DNA of 64,000 nucleotides from assembly GCA_947627665.1 (NCBI GenBank), contig CANQWX010000002.1, positions 1 to 64,000 of the forward strand, read 5' to 3'. Positions 34,517 through 47,400 of the stretch are shown piece by piece (position 1 is the first letter of the stretch; every line of letters begins with the position of its first letter). The translations under genes and the position numbers were made by a program. The DNA is from an uncultured Clostridia bacterium. Lineage in GTDB: Bacteria; Bacillota; Clostridia; Christensenellales; Borkfalkiaceae. Under the pieces are notes generated by a model, which searched no databases, had not been told where the DNA came from, and was given only the letters and a program-made list of their open reading frames with translations.

Positions 34517-34770
34517 TTGCATAATCTGCAAGCGGGCTGCGGGCGGGGCGCGGGAGCGGGGCGCGGGAGCGGGGCGGGAAGAATGTTTTGCGAGCAAACA
34601 TGTGTTAAGAAATGAACTTTTGTGCAAACGGGCAAGGCGGGGGATGGGGGCATTTTGGGCGAAAATGCGTACCCGTATTGCGTTTTGCGGGAAAAAGGCG
34701 GCAAAGAGAGGGTGAAAAAAGCAAAAACGCCAAATTTTTAGTGATGAAAAATTTGAAATTTTCGAAAAAA

Positions 34771-34814
34771 AGTGTTTCAAACACTTGACAAGGGCCATAA
34801 ATGGATTATATAAT
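34771..34814 (+). promoter_or_regulatory. Promoter with two palindromes, likely driving the giant surface protein gene
   Basis: TTGACA (34785-34790) and TATAAT (34809-34814) are spaced by 18 bases. A perfect palindrome, AGTGTTT-C-AAACACT (34771-34785), touches the -35, and the GGATTA...TAATCC palindrome (34803-34819) encloses the -10, suggesting operator sites. Confidence 0.7.
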
Positions 34815-34864
34815 AATCCAGAAAATTGAAAAAATAGGGCGGATTTCGTCGAAAGCCGAAAAAG

Positions 34865-35264
34865 CCCCCTCCGCCACGTCATGTTGACCGTAGTCGCCTC
34901 GCGTAGCTCTTAATTGTCATTCCGAGCGTAGTCGAGGAATCTCCACCGCATTGAAACAAAGCGAGATTTCTCCACTCCGCTTCGCTTCGGTCGAAATGAC
35001 AGCAAGAAGGCACGGCAAGAGGGCACGGCATGGAACCCCCTCCGCCACGTCATGTTGAGCGTAGTCGAAACATGACGTCACCCATTCGACTTCGCTCAGG
35101 GTGACGTAAGGCAAGAGGGCATGGAACCCCCTCCGCCACGTCATGTTGACCGTAGTCGCCTCGCGTAGCTCTTAATTGTCATTCCGAGCGTAGTCGAGGA
35201 ATCTCCACCGCATTGAAACAAAGCGAGATTTCTCCACTCCGCTTCGCTTCGGTCGAAATGACAG
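34865..35264. repeat. 138-bp perfect direct repeat in the leader of the giant gene
   Basis: Bases 34865-35002 and 35127-35264 are identical over 138 bp (offset 262). The unit combines CATGTTGACCGTAGTCGC with TCATTCCGAGCGTAGTCGAGGAATCTCC and its inverted complement TTTCTCCACTCCGCTTCGC. A third partial copy lies at 35037-35060. No gene was seen in 34517-35440. Confidence 0.95.
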
Positions 35265-35347
35265 AAGAAGGGACAGCAAGAAGGGCACGGCACGGCGGCG
35301 CCCGCGCACAAAACACGGCAAAGACCCGAGAGGGCAAAAAATAGAAA

Positions 35348-35386
35348 CAAAAGCAACAACCAAAAGCAACAACCAAAAGCAACAAC
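35348..35386 (+). repeat. Three perfect copies of a 13-bp repeat before the giant gene
   Basis: The unit CAAAAGCAACAAC occurs at 35348-35360, 35361-35373 and 35374-35386, followed by CAAAACC/CAAAAAAC variants up to about 35415. It lies 40-90 bases before the ribosome site AAGGAGAAG. Confidence 0.95.
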
Positions 35387-35440
35387 CAAAACCAAAAAAC
35401 CAAAAAACAAAAAGCATTGGAGTGTAAGGAGAAGATAACC

Positions 35441-38400
35441 ATGAAAAGCAGAACGGGAAAAGGGATAAGAGCAGTGCTGGCGAAGCCGTCGGTAAAGTGG
35501 AGCTTGATCCCGATTTTGTTTAGTGCGCTCGTTCTTTCGGCGGTGCTGGGCGGATTGGCGTTCCGTCCCAACAAAGCGTCGGCCGTTGTAAGCGAGCCGC
35601 TTTCAAAATATTTGACGTTCACTTATGTGGAGGAATTGGAATTCCCGGAAGAGGGGACGGGGCAAAAGCACCCCTTGCCCGAGGGCGGTTACGTCATCTC
35701 GGGTTACGTCTACCATGGCAGCGATACGTTCGGGACGTCTACGCAGCCCGCGGTGATCCCCGCGCAGTATAAGGGGCTTCCCGTCGTCGGCATCGAGGCG
35801 GGCGTGTTCTCGGGCGTGCAGACGATCGACTACCTCACGTTCAGCACCATTACGGCGAGCGGCAGCGGCTTGATGGCTTATGCCGATGAAAACATGGCAA
35901 ATCGTCAATCTGCTCACAGCATTATGCCCGATGAATGCAAGCCCTTCGGCACGGCGATCCGCTCCATCGGCGACTATTGCTTCTCCGCCTCCAGCATTAA
36001 AGGCATTACACTCCCCGCGTCCATCGCCAACATCGGCGACGGCGCTTTTACCAACTGCAACAGCCTTACGACGATCCAAAGCTTCAGTGGCTTAAAGGCG
36101 GCGGACGGCACGCCGAATGCTCAAGACGACTTCTCCCAGCTCATGTACTGCAAGCGCTTCGGCTCCAAGTGCTTCATGAACGATACAGTCCTTACGGTCC
36201 ACAATAATGCTCTGCCCGATTTTACCAAGGGCGCCGACGTCGCCGACTACTATCCGATGGGCAAAGGGCTTGAGTGGATCGGTGATACGGGATTTTATCA
36301 AGTCAATTTGACGGGAAATAGTGAAGGTAGCCGCTTTGTCATTCCTGCCTCCTGCAAGAATATCATCGAGGACCCGTTTTATGGCTTTGGCAACAGTGTG
36401 TATGTAACAATAAAGGGCAACCCCGGGGATTATGAATATTATCCTTGGGGGTTTGACGTAAGCAGAATCTCGTGGGCTGGCAACAGCACCGATAGGGTCA
36501 CGGCCGGCAATGCCACTTGGTATTGCAATCCCACGACGGGCATTTTGGGTCCCATAGTGCCTGGCTCGGTAACAAGTACGCATGTTTATATCCCGTCTTC
36601 GGGGAGTTTGATAAATGCTAAGCGCAATATCACCTTCAAGGGAATAGCCTCCGGAGCATTTTCCGGCATAACAGGTATTGAGCGAGTCGACTTCGATGCG
36701 GATGATGGATGGAATACCAGCGGTATCACCGAGATCCCGACGAAATGTTTTTACGGTTGCTCCAATCTTCAGTGGGTCGGCAATATGCCGGATTCCATTG
36801 AAAAAATTGGGGCAATGGTGTTCTATGAAACGGATTTAAGTTTGCTTGGTACAGACAGTCACGGATCAGGCTGGGGCGTCGTAAACCTTCCGAGTAGCTG
36901 TAAGACCGTCGGCTTTTGGGCATTCCACGGGTGCAGAGGTACTGAACCAGATGATGATCACCCAGAGTACGCAACGGATGATGCGGACGGTATTAAAACT
37001 ATAAACGTTTGGGCGAGCGGAACGGCGGAAGAATTCCATATTTCGCAGGCGGCATTTGTCGGTTGTACAAAAATTTCACAGATGACCTTTGAAAACCTTA
37101 CCGACGGCACACCCCGCCAGGTCAACAACCTTGACGGCGAGCGCCCCGAGGAGTGGTCGGTTTGGAAGGACAAGACGTTCCCCTTCGGTTTGAGAAGCGG
37201 GTCAATTCGTTATAGACGCACAAGCAGTGGGGACATCGTCAGCACGGAAACGGCGGTTCATACAGGTAGCAATGCTACATATATCATCTTGTCCGATGAT
37301 GACGGCAATCCGAGCACGGATATTCAGCTCTTAAAATATAACTCTGCCACTTTCCCCGCCACGATTAGCTCCGGCCGCACGACTTACAACGTAAAAAAGA
37401 TCGGCGAGGTGTTAGGTTATAACTATAGCCCTGCTGTGATTTCCAGCGGAGGGAACGTTGTCATTCCCGAAGGCGTAGAGGAGATCGGTTATCAGGCATT
37501 TTTAAGCAGGACTATATCACAATTGAAGTTTCCTACGACCTTGAGAAAGATCGACGATATGGCATTTTCCGGCGCGACGCTCAATTGTAAGCTTGTATTC
37601 CCGGATAGATTGGAATTTATCGGGCTTCGTGCATTTAACGGTGTCACAAATAGCCAAAATAACTCGATCGTCTTTTCGGGTTGGCTCCAAAGTTTGGACG
37701 GCTCCGCGTTCATGAATGCAACATTCAGTAACGTTAAGGACATCTACTATCTCCAATATCGCACGCAGGATTCGGACAACGTGTTCTCTCCGAGCAACGG
37801 CTATTACAAGCGGTACACGGGGGCGCACGCCGCCTCCACCGCGGGCGCGGCAGGCATGAAGGGCGCGCCCACCGTCCACTACATGGACGACTATGTGACC
37901 TACGCCTTCGAACTTGGTACGAACAATTCGGACGATAATCAAGATATAGCGACTACATACAGCACCTATCACCCCGTCGTAGACCATGCCACCAACGAGG
38001 GCAACCACGCCTACGACTCTCCTTACGCTGCCGATTCGGAAACGGGCTTGATGTACATGGTGCCCGTAGAGGAAAAAGACCCCGTGACAGGTGAGTTCCT
38101 CGGTTGGAATGTCAATATCCGCTTCGGCGCGCGCATGATGACGGCAGATCAGGCGAAAGAATACATCTACGACGTTGCACTTGCCAACAGCACGGGCGCA
38201 GAGCTTTACAAATACAACCAAAAAGGCGAAACGGGTGAAAAAGGAGGCGTGAATTTGTCGCAGACCAATCCGACGGCCCCCGGCGACTTCTTCATGGTCT
38301 TTTTGAACGGCGTTTCGGCGTCTTCTACTTATGTGTTCAACATCACATATAGAAATGAGGGCTTGACCAATGCATTAAATGAGGCAAATACCGCCTGGAC

Positions 38401-41400
38401 AAATGGCGGTGGCGACGATAAAATTTTGCCTTATGCCAATGATACCATGACCTTCTTCTCCCGCTTTACCATTTCGGCGGACATCTTTGCCGCGGTGAAC
38501 TTCCAACACGCCCTCACCGATACGCAGTCTATAACGGGCACTCTCCCCGACAAGATGAAGGAGGACGAAGAGCACAAGGCAATGCTCAACACCCGCGAGC
38601 GCAATTATACGCTTTCGGCGGATGGGACAGAGTTTACCGCCGCGTGGGGCGATCCCGCCATTTCCAAAGTGACTTTGCCGAATTCACGCTTCACCCACCC
38701 GAGCGCGGAGTTCATCGGTTGGACCACCGATCCCGCCGTCGGCGGCGTGGTTTGGGCAAGCGCAGTGCCCGACAGCCCGAACTTCTACCCCAAGGACGGC
38801 TCCGAACAGCTGGAAGTCACGCAGGATCAGCTCGATTCGAATAATGAGATCACCGTGTATTCGGTGTTCCGCCTCAAGATCAACAAAAAGGACCCCAAGG
38901 GCGACGGCGAATGGAAGTGGACCTACGGCGATAACCCTTACACGGGCGACCCTGACCAACAATACTTTAGCTTGCCCGTCAACGACCAGATCGCCGCGGG
39001 CAGCCTCACCATGATCCGCATCGACAGCAGCGGCAAGGCGGAAATTGTTAAACCCGTCGTCACTTTCAACGAAGGTATGTTCCGCGATGAGTTCAATAAG
39101 GCTTACAGCCCTTCCACCAACGCGGGCAAATACCTCGTCCTCGCAGGCAATATTGACTCGTTGCCTAATACGGACGCCACAAATTATGACGCTTGGCGCG
39201 ATAATCTTGTGACGTCGATTGGCAGCGGCAATACCTATGTGGTGTCCGAATTCGAAGTCACGCCCGCCGAGCTTGGCACGGGTTCGGAAACAGGCACGGC
39301 GGCAAACAACTCGAAGATCGTTGACAGCGCCGATCTTACCAATCAAAACCTCATCTATAACCGCGAACGGCTTGTCGACGGCATTTCTCTGCAATTCAAC
39401 GCCGACGAAACGCTTTCGCTTGCCTCCGACACCGACTACACCACCAAACTGCTCTATTGGGACGATTCTCAAAGCGGAAAAGAAACGGCGGATTGGAGTA
39501 ACGCCACGTCTTACACCGATAGCACCACGGCGCAAGTTCTTGAACATGTTGAGGACCGCGGCAAATACCGCCTTGTTCTCACTGGCAAAGCGCAAACGGT
39601 CAGCGGCAGCAGCGGCTACGGCTATACCGACGGCAACTACCGCGGCACTTACATCATCGACTTCACCGTCAACCCCGCCAAAATTTCGCTCAATGATATG
39701 AGCAAAACTGAACTCACCTATAACCGCGAGGCGCAGTGGCTCGATGTGCAAGGCGCTGTTCTCAAAAACGAGAGAACGGTCGGCCCCATTACCTACACCG
39801 TGCCGCAACTCAACAACGGCACGGCCCCCGAGTTCGGCGTTTGGTACGAGGCGGAAAACGGCGTCAATATGCAGAGCGGCTTCGACGGAGATACCGAAAC
39901 GAAGAGCCTGCTGCCGTACTATGCCGATAAATACAAGGTCACCGTCATTCTCCTCGGCAACGGGCAGAGGAACTTTACGATGACGGACGGCCATGACAAG
40001 CCTTTCAGCACGGAGGCGCTTACATATGAAGGCACCCCCAACCTTGTGACAAGCGAACCTACGCGCTCGGGCAATGGCTACAACGATTATAAGTGGGAAT
40101 GCAAGTCGCAGCCGCTTTCGGAAAATGTCGCCGCGGGACTCTACGCGAAGACGAGCTTTACGATCACCGCGCGCGAGATCAGCGTCACCCAACGCAACAA
40201 GACCCACGTCTACGACGCCTACGAACACATCGAGGACGCCGCGCAGTTCGAGTTCTATTCCTCCGGCATGACCTTCGACGGCGTGACCTACAACGTCAAT
40301 CTCTACAGCACGCAAGAGGGCGACAACGTTTCCGAGCGCCAGGGCGGCACCCGCGTTGCAACGGTACATATCCTCGGCCTCAATGACTTTCAACCCGACG
40401 ATGCAAAGTTTGAAAATACTACTCCGGGCGGCACGGATACGTCTACCTATTGGAAGATCGGAACCGACAACATGAACGCCTACTACGTCACCTTGGGAAG
40501 CAGCGATACGCACTATTCCTATGCCGATCTCGATAAACTGGACAGCGCCAAAAACGGGGGCGATTCCTATGTGCAGAACAAAGGCACTTACTATGCCGAG
40601 ATCGAACTGCAAACGGGCAACTTCAAGTTTGCAAGCAGCAGTGACTTTACGCCCGTCGAGGACCAGGTAAACGGTCACGTCATTGTGCGCGCCACCTACA
40701 CCATCACGGCGGCGGTCATCGGCATTGCATACAGCTTCTATTCGCAGACCTACGATCCCAAGCGGCGCTTCTATTTCGAGGTCACCCTCACCGATAACAC
40801 CAACGGCCGCACCTACAAGATCGGCTTCACAAAGAAAAACGAGAGCGAGGATGGTTATACGCTCGACGCGCTCGCATATACCACGGAAATCGCTGAACAG
40901 AGCGCTTTGGGAGAAACGAAAAATAGTTTCCATGGCTTGAAGGCAGAGAACTTCTTGTCAACGCTCTCCGTCTATACGCGGACATCAAGCGTTTGGACGA
41001 CAAAGCAAGAGGACGATTTTATGACGCCGACGGAAATAATCTTCAACGACATTTTGCAGAAAGGCGTAAGCGGCCTGCCCGGGCAAAAGGTGGATGAGAT
41101 TGGCAACTATTGGTTGTACGCCGTCCTGAAAGACACAGACAACTACCAGCTCTCCGTTTCGGCCAATGTGCAATCGCTCGGCAATGGCAAGGCGTATGCC
41201 GAAAGTTTCTACATTAACCCCGACAACAGCCACACCGTGAACTTTGTGGCAGGTATTGGAACGACCGAAGCAGGCAACATTACAGATTTCTCCTATCTTG
41301 CCTCTACGCTTCCCGTCACCTATTCCTACATGTCTTTCGGTTCGCAGGTCACTCTGCCCAAAGACCGCCGTATCAGTGTGACGTTTAAGGACGGCTCAGT

Positions 41401-44400
41401 GAACCGTTATCTGCTCGTCGGTTGGACGCGGAAAGCTCCTACCGCCGATACTACCTTTGCCGACGGTTGGCTCTTCAATACGAAGGATGATCTCAGCGGG
41501 CAACAGGATGCGCTCCAGTCTTATCTCCTTGCTATCTTTAAGAGTGGCAATGCGGAACAAGATATTCTGGGCGGTGCAGGCAAGCAGTTCTATACGATTT
41601 CCGATAGCGATACCGAAACGACGTTCGATCTTTACGCGATTTGGGTGCTCGATAACGATGAGAGCGAAAAGCCCGACTGGGAGGAACATTTCAAGCTGGA
41701 GTATAAAACAGGCGCCACGGGCTTTACGGGAGAAGGCGACGGTTGGCCTACCAATGTCGATTCCGTCATGGCGGGTACTTCCGTCACGCTTCAGACGGGA
41801 GGGTATTGGTTGACCAAGCAAGATGGCGACGTGACCCAGCGTTACATACTCTACGGTTGGACGGAGATCTCTTATGATGATGCACTGCGTAGTGTTTCTT
41901 CGACTGACATGTCCCGCTTCACCGATGAATTTGAAAACGGCTATATTTTGAAGAATGCCGATGACATGGCGCTTCTGTATGGCTATATCACCAACCGTCA
42001 GACTTCTTACACCGTTCGTTCGCAAGATGCAAAAGACGGCACGATCACGCTCTATGCGATCTGGGCGCCCGATAACAATAATGACAGCCATCCCGAACTT
42101 GATGCTACGCAGTATACCGTTCTTTACAACGATACCACGAGCGGCAAGGCTATCATGCCCGAAGCCAAGACGGGACCTCACGGCACCCATGTTGCTACCC
42201 TGCAACCTGTCACAGGGGAAAGTAAGAACGACAGAAGCTATTTGACAGACAATGCAGATAAATACATATTCTACGGATGGACGCTCTATAATAGCGGCGA
42301 AATGGCGTATGTTTGCCATGAAGAGGGCGAATTGAAGGGCATTTTGGATGGTACGAGCGCTTTGAAGAGTGCAAGCAATAAGATTTATTACGAACTTGAT
42401 CCAAATGCTCCCACAACTCCGAAGAACGTAAACTATCAGATAAATGCAATCGACGCCAAGGACGGGACCATCAATCTGTACGCAGTTTGGGTATTGGATA
42501 ATAACGAAAACGGTAAGCCCGACTGGGAGGAAACCTCCGCTCAGCTCACCTATCAAAACGATGTGGAGGGTACGGTCGCGTTTATCGAAGGGTATTCCTA
42601 CACGCTGCAAAACTTCCAAGGCAGGGAAGATGAAAAGTTTGACGCCACATTCACCGCGGATGGTCTTAACGTCAAAGAGGGTGTAGCGACAAGCGGCAAG
42701 ATCGTCGACCATGTCCTTCCCGGCAAGGGCTTTGCTCTGCCCGGGCTTGGCAGCGCAAACGAGTATGCGATCAAACGCACGGGCACAGACGGCAATGTTT
42801 ACCTGCTCATCGGTTGGACGACGGCGGGGGGCATGGTCGAAGGTTTCAGCTACGTCTTCCAATATACGAATGGAACGCAGACCCCCGATGAGGTGTACAC
42901 AAAAAATGGGTATCATTACTACGCCGTCGGCGCTTCGTATACCATGCCGAGCGAGGAGGGTGAGACCCTCCATGCGGTTTGGGCAATAGACGGCAACAAC
43001 AACGGCAAGCCCGACTATCAGGAAACCTATCAGGTCACCTTCCAACGCGATGAGGTTGCCGCCGGTGCCGGTTGCACCGTAACTCCTTCTTGGACGGACA
43101 TCACCTATAACAACCAGAATTTGGGGACCGAGCTTCAGTCCCAGACGTCTTCCTATACCCTCACCAAGGGCAAGGATCAGTACATCTTGGTCGGCTTCAC
43201 CACGCAAAAGGGCGAAGAGAACGTCTACTTCGTGGACACTCAACCCACCAAGGACGGTGACTATACCTATGTGGATAGGAACGAGGCTTACATCGTTGCC
43301 GCCAAGGACGACATCGCGGACGGCACGAAAGACAATGCGATCGTATTCTATGCCGTTTGGGGACTTGACGCCAACAAGGACGGCAAGCCCGACTGGAGCA
43401 ACGACAAGTATACGGTGAGCTTCTCGCTCGACCCGCATACGCGTGACGATACGGTCCATCATGTCAACACCGAGGACCAAAAACTGCCCGATATCGTCTA
43501 TAAGGCCTATGAGAACGGCGTATATAGCGATCAATATGACAAAAATCAGGTAGAGATCGGCGATAAGTTCTATTGGAACAATAGCCAATATACCGTAAAG
43601 CATGGCGATGCAGGCGTGCCTTGTATGTATGTGGGCGAGGCGGATTCTGCCGACAGAAAGCACTACATTCTCCTCGGCTGGACCACGAACCACGCCCTCA
43701 CGAACTACCTCTTCGAGAGTTCCGCGCCGCAGTTCACATTTGACACGGGCAACAGCCATACGCTTGCTCTCGAAGATTTGAACGGGAATGCCGTCGAGTT
43801 CTACGCCGTTTGGGCGATCGATATGAACGAAAACGGCACGCCCGACTACGACGATAAGTTTGACATCGCATACAGCCTGAGCGACGGGCTTTATACCGAT
43901 CCTGCTCCCGAGGGGAAGACGGCCAATGTCGAATTGAGCGGTACGCTTCCCGCAGAGCAGAAGGGCCTCGCCGTCGGTGCGACCTACACCCTCGACGGCA
44001 CGTCCTACACGCTCGATGTAAAGAGCAACACCGATTTGCCTACGTCCGAAGAAGGAAAGAATGTTACGCTGAAAGAGGGTGACCATTATATCCTCATGGG
44101 CTGGACCCATCAGATATTCGCCGCCGAAAAAGATAAGGAGAAAGTCTTCTCCGGCTTGTACTTCCCTCAAGACGGCGAGGAGTATAACACGCTGCAAACG
44201 GCGGAGTACTTCTACGGTCTGAACTCCACCTATATCGTTACGCTCGCCCACGACAGCAACAAGGACGGCACGATCACCTTCTATCCGATCTGGGCGCTCG
44301 ACAACAACCACAACGGCACCCCCGACTGGGACGAAAGCAGATACACTCTCACCTATAGCAATAAGGTGTCTTATGCGAGTGGTTCGCTGAAGAATTGGGA

Positions 44401-47400
44401 AGAAACATCAGGCGCCTTCCTCCGCGAAGAGGAAGATTTGCTCAGCGGTACGTTGAAGCTTGCGGGCAAGGTCGAAGGCGGCTATGTCACCATGACCCGC
44501 TATAATACCACCGAACCCACCTATATGCTCATCGGTTGGACGGCCGACAGTGCGCAACCTGAAGACTATTACGTCTTCACAGGCGGCAGCGATCCCAGGA
44601 CGCACTATGGCGTAGGCTACTATGCAGTGGGCGATGAATATACGCTCACGTCGGATATCACCTTCTACGCGATTTGGGCGGCCGATGTCAATAAGAACGA
44701 AATCCCCGATTACCTCGAAGACTTTACGGTCACGTTTGAGTGGGGTGCTACATCGGTAACGGGGAGCTTGCCTGCCACCGAGCCGTCGTATAAACTTGGT
44801 TCGTCGGTAACGACTGCTCTGCCCGATGGCGCTGAGAAACCTTACGTTACGCACAACGAGGTAAAATATGTCCTCATGGGTTGGACGACCACGCAGGGCG
44901 AGCATTGGATCGATCTCGAGAACCATACAAGCACGGCATTTACAGGCTTGGAGAAGTATTGTGCCATCGGCGAGAACTATGTCGTAGACGCGGCAGACGC
45001 AGAGTCGGTCGACGGAAAGAACGTCATCACGCTCTACGCCGTTTGGGGCATAGATGAAAACGAGGATGATACTCCCGACTTCAACGAGGGCAACTATACC
45101 GTTCTCTTCGACGTGCTGCCCGAAGATACAAACGGGACGATCACGCCCGATTTGACGGATTCCACCGTCGTCGGCCAGATGACCGGTAGCACGGTTGCTA
45201 CGCCCGGTAGTTACACCCTTGACAGCAGTAGCAACAGCCTTACCATTACTGAAGGGGCGAACGCGGGGCATTACGTCCTCCTCGGCTGGACGCGCTCTTT
45301 GGAGAAGGATCTCCTTGTGAAATCCGCCACGCCGGATAATGGAACGCTGTCGTATTTCACGGAGAACTACAAAGGGTTCATCGTTGCGGGCACGGATTAC
45401 AAGGTCTTGTCGAGCGATGACGCGGACGATGGCAAGAAAGACGAAATAATCACCTTCTACGCCGTATGGGGGATCGATGCCAACGGCGACGGCACCGAGG
45501 ACTGGAACGACAGAACGTTTACCCTCGCCTTTAAGCTCGGCGACTCCACCACGGGGACCGTGAAGGGCGCCGTATACGATACGGAGTCGGGAACTTTCAA
45601 CATCACCACCTATCGCGGCAACGCCGATGGCAAAGATGATGAGGCTACGTCTGAAACTCAATTCCGCGTGGGGGACTATGCTTATTGGAGCAATACTTAC
45701 ACGGCGGACAACGTAGGCTCGGGCGAAAATCCGGGTGAAGTGGGCAAGAATTACCGCATCATAATCGATGGCAAGGAATATGTCCTCATCGGTTGGACGA
45801 TCGAAAAGACCCTGACCGACGGCCATGTCTTTACCAACAGGCCCACGTTTACGGAGTCCAATGCGGCGCTTGAACGTTATCAGTTCACCACGAAGGCGGA
45901 CGTCACCCTCTACGCCCTTTGGGGCATCGATGCGAATGGGAACTATGTGCCCGATTACAACGAGCAGTTCCATATCGATTATGAGAACAAGGCGACGGGC
46001 AAACTCGTTGAACCGGACGAACATTTCCCCGATATTGATGAGGATGTTACCCACCATGTAGGCGAAAACGTCACGTTGCATGAAAAGCAGCTGCACTTCA
46101 CGGCAGAGGGTAAGCACTATGTGCTCGTCGGCTGGACGAAGGATTCGGCCGCCGAAACCTATTTGTGGGATTCCGCACCCGCGGATACGCGCGGCATGTA
46201 CAACCTCGGCGCCACCTATATCATCACGCCCGATGACGGCAAGTCCATTACCGATGCCGCTAAGGTCGAGAACGTCATCTTCTACGCGGTTTGGGGCATC
46301 GACCAGAACCAAAACGACGTGCCCGACTACGCGGAGAAGTTCTCCGTCGCGTTCGAGAATGCTACAGGCGTCACGTTTAGCGGCGTTACTTTCATGCCCG
46401 ACACGCAAGTCAATTTGAATGTCGGCGACTCTGCAACCGACCCGATCAAGGGCGGCGTTTTCAGGGCTACCTTCAACGAAAGCAACTATGTTCTTGTCGG
46501 TTGGACGACGATCAACAATACTGCCAAGAAGTACTTGTGGACCAGAAAGAACGCCGGAATAGAAACGAATCCCGAGAATTTCTATGAGCGTTATAAGAGC
46601 GAATACGGTGAATCTTCCTTCTTCTACTACGCTAAGGCCGGAGAGGTAGTCGGTAAAAATCCTTACATCGTAAACGCGGCGGACGCAAGCAAGGAAAATG
46701 TGATCACGTTGTATGCCGTTTGGGCAATCGATGAAAACGAGAACGGAAGACCCGACTTTGAAGATTTCGACCGCTATGAGGTGAAGTTTACGGTGTTGGC
46801 GCCTGAAGACGCGAATCCGGACATCACAGAGTCCACACTTCCCGATCGGCTTGCCGATACGGACATCACGTTGCCCGAGAAAAACGGCGATGATAAGCTT
46901 TATTCGTTTGACGTAACGCAAGACGGCGTGAAAAAGCATTATCTGCTCGTCGGTTGGGTATCGGACCAAGAATGGAAAACGGAAAGCGCAACGTCTGAAA
47001 AGCTTCTGTACTCGAACAACCCGATCAATGCGTTGGATCATTACTATGCGGCAGGCGTGACGTACCGGCTCGATGTGGACAAATTGAGCACAACTGACCC
47101 CGACGACGAGTACAAGCACACCATCACCTTCTATGCGGTCTGGGCGATCGATAACGAAGATGGCGGCACGGGCGACGGCATTCCCGACTACTTGCAGGAA
47201 TACACCCTCAGGTATGAAAACGCCGCGGGTGGCACGAATTCGCCCGCCGATCTGCCTTACACCATAGGGGGACAAAAGGTCGAAGCTGCGATCAAGACCC
47301 GCTCGAATTACTCGCTCACCAAGGACGACAAGACCTATACCCTCCTCGGCTGGACGGCAGTGGAGCTTACGGGCGGCTATCTCCTTGACGACGAGAGCGA

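Noticed and set aside
34377-35440. Short minus-strand frames with hydrophobic stretches (for example 35141-35410)
   Set aside because: They are translations of the repeat DNA and of the CAAAAGCAACAAC array, which gives artificial Phe/Leu/Val-rich peptides.
35417-35440. TTG 35417 as start of the giant protein
   Set aside because: AAGGAG lies after this codon and positions translation at the ATG 35441, which also begins a normal signal peptide.
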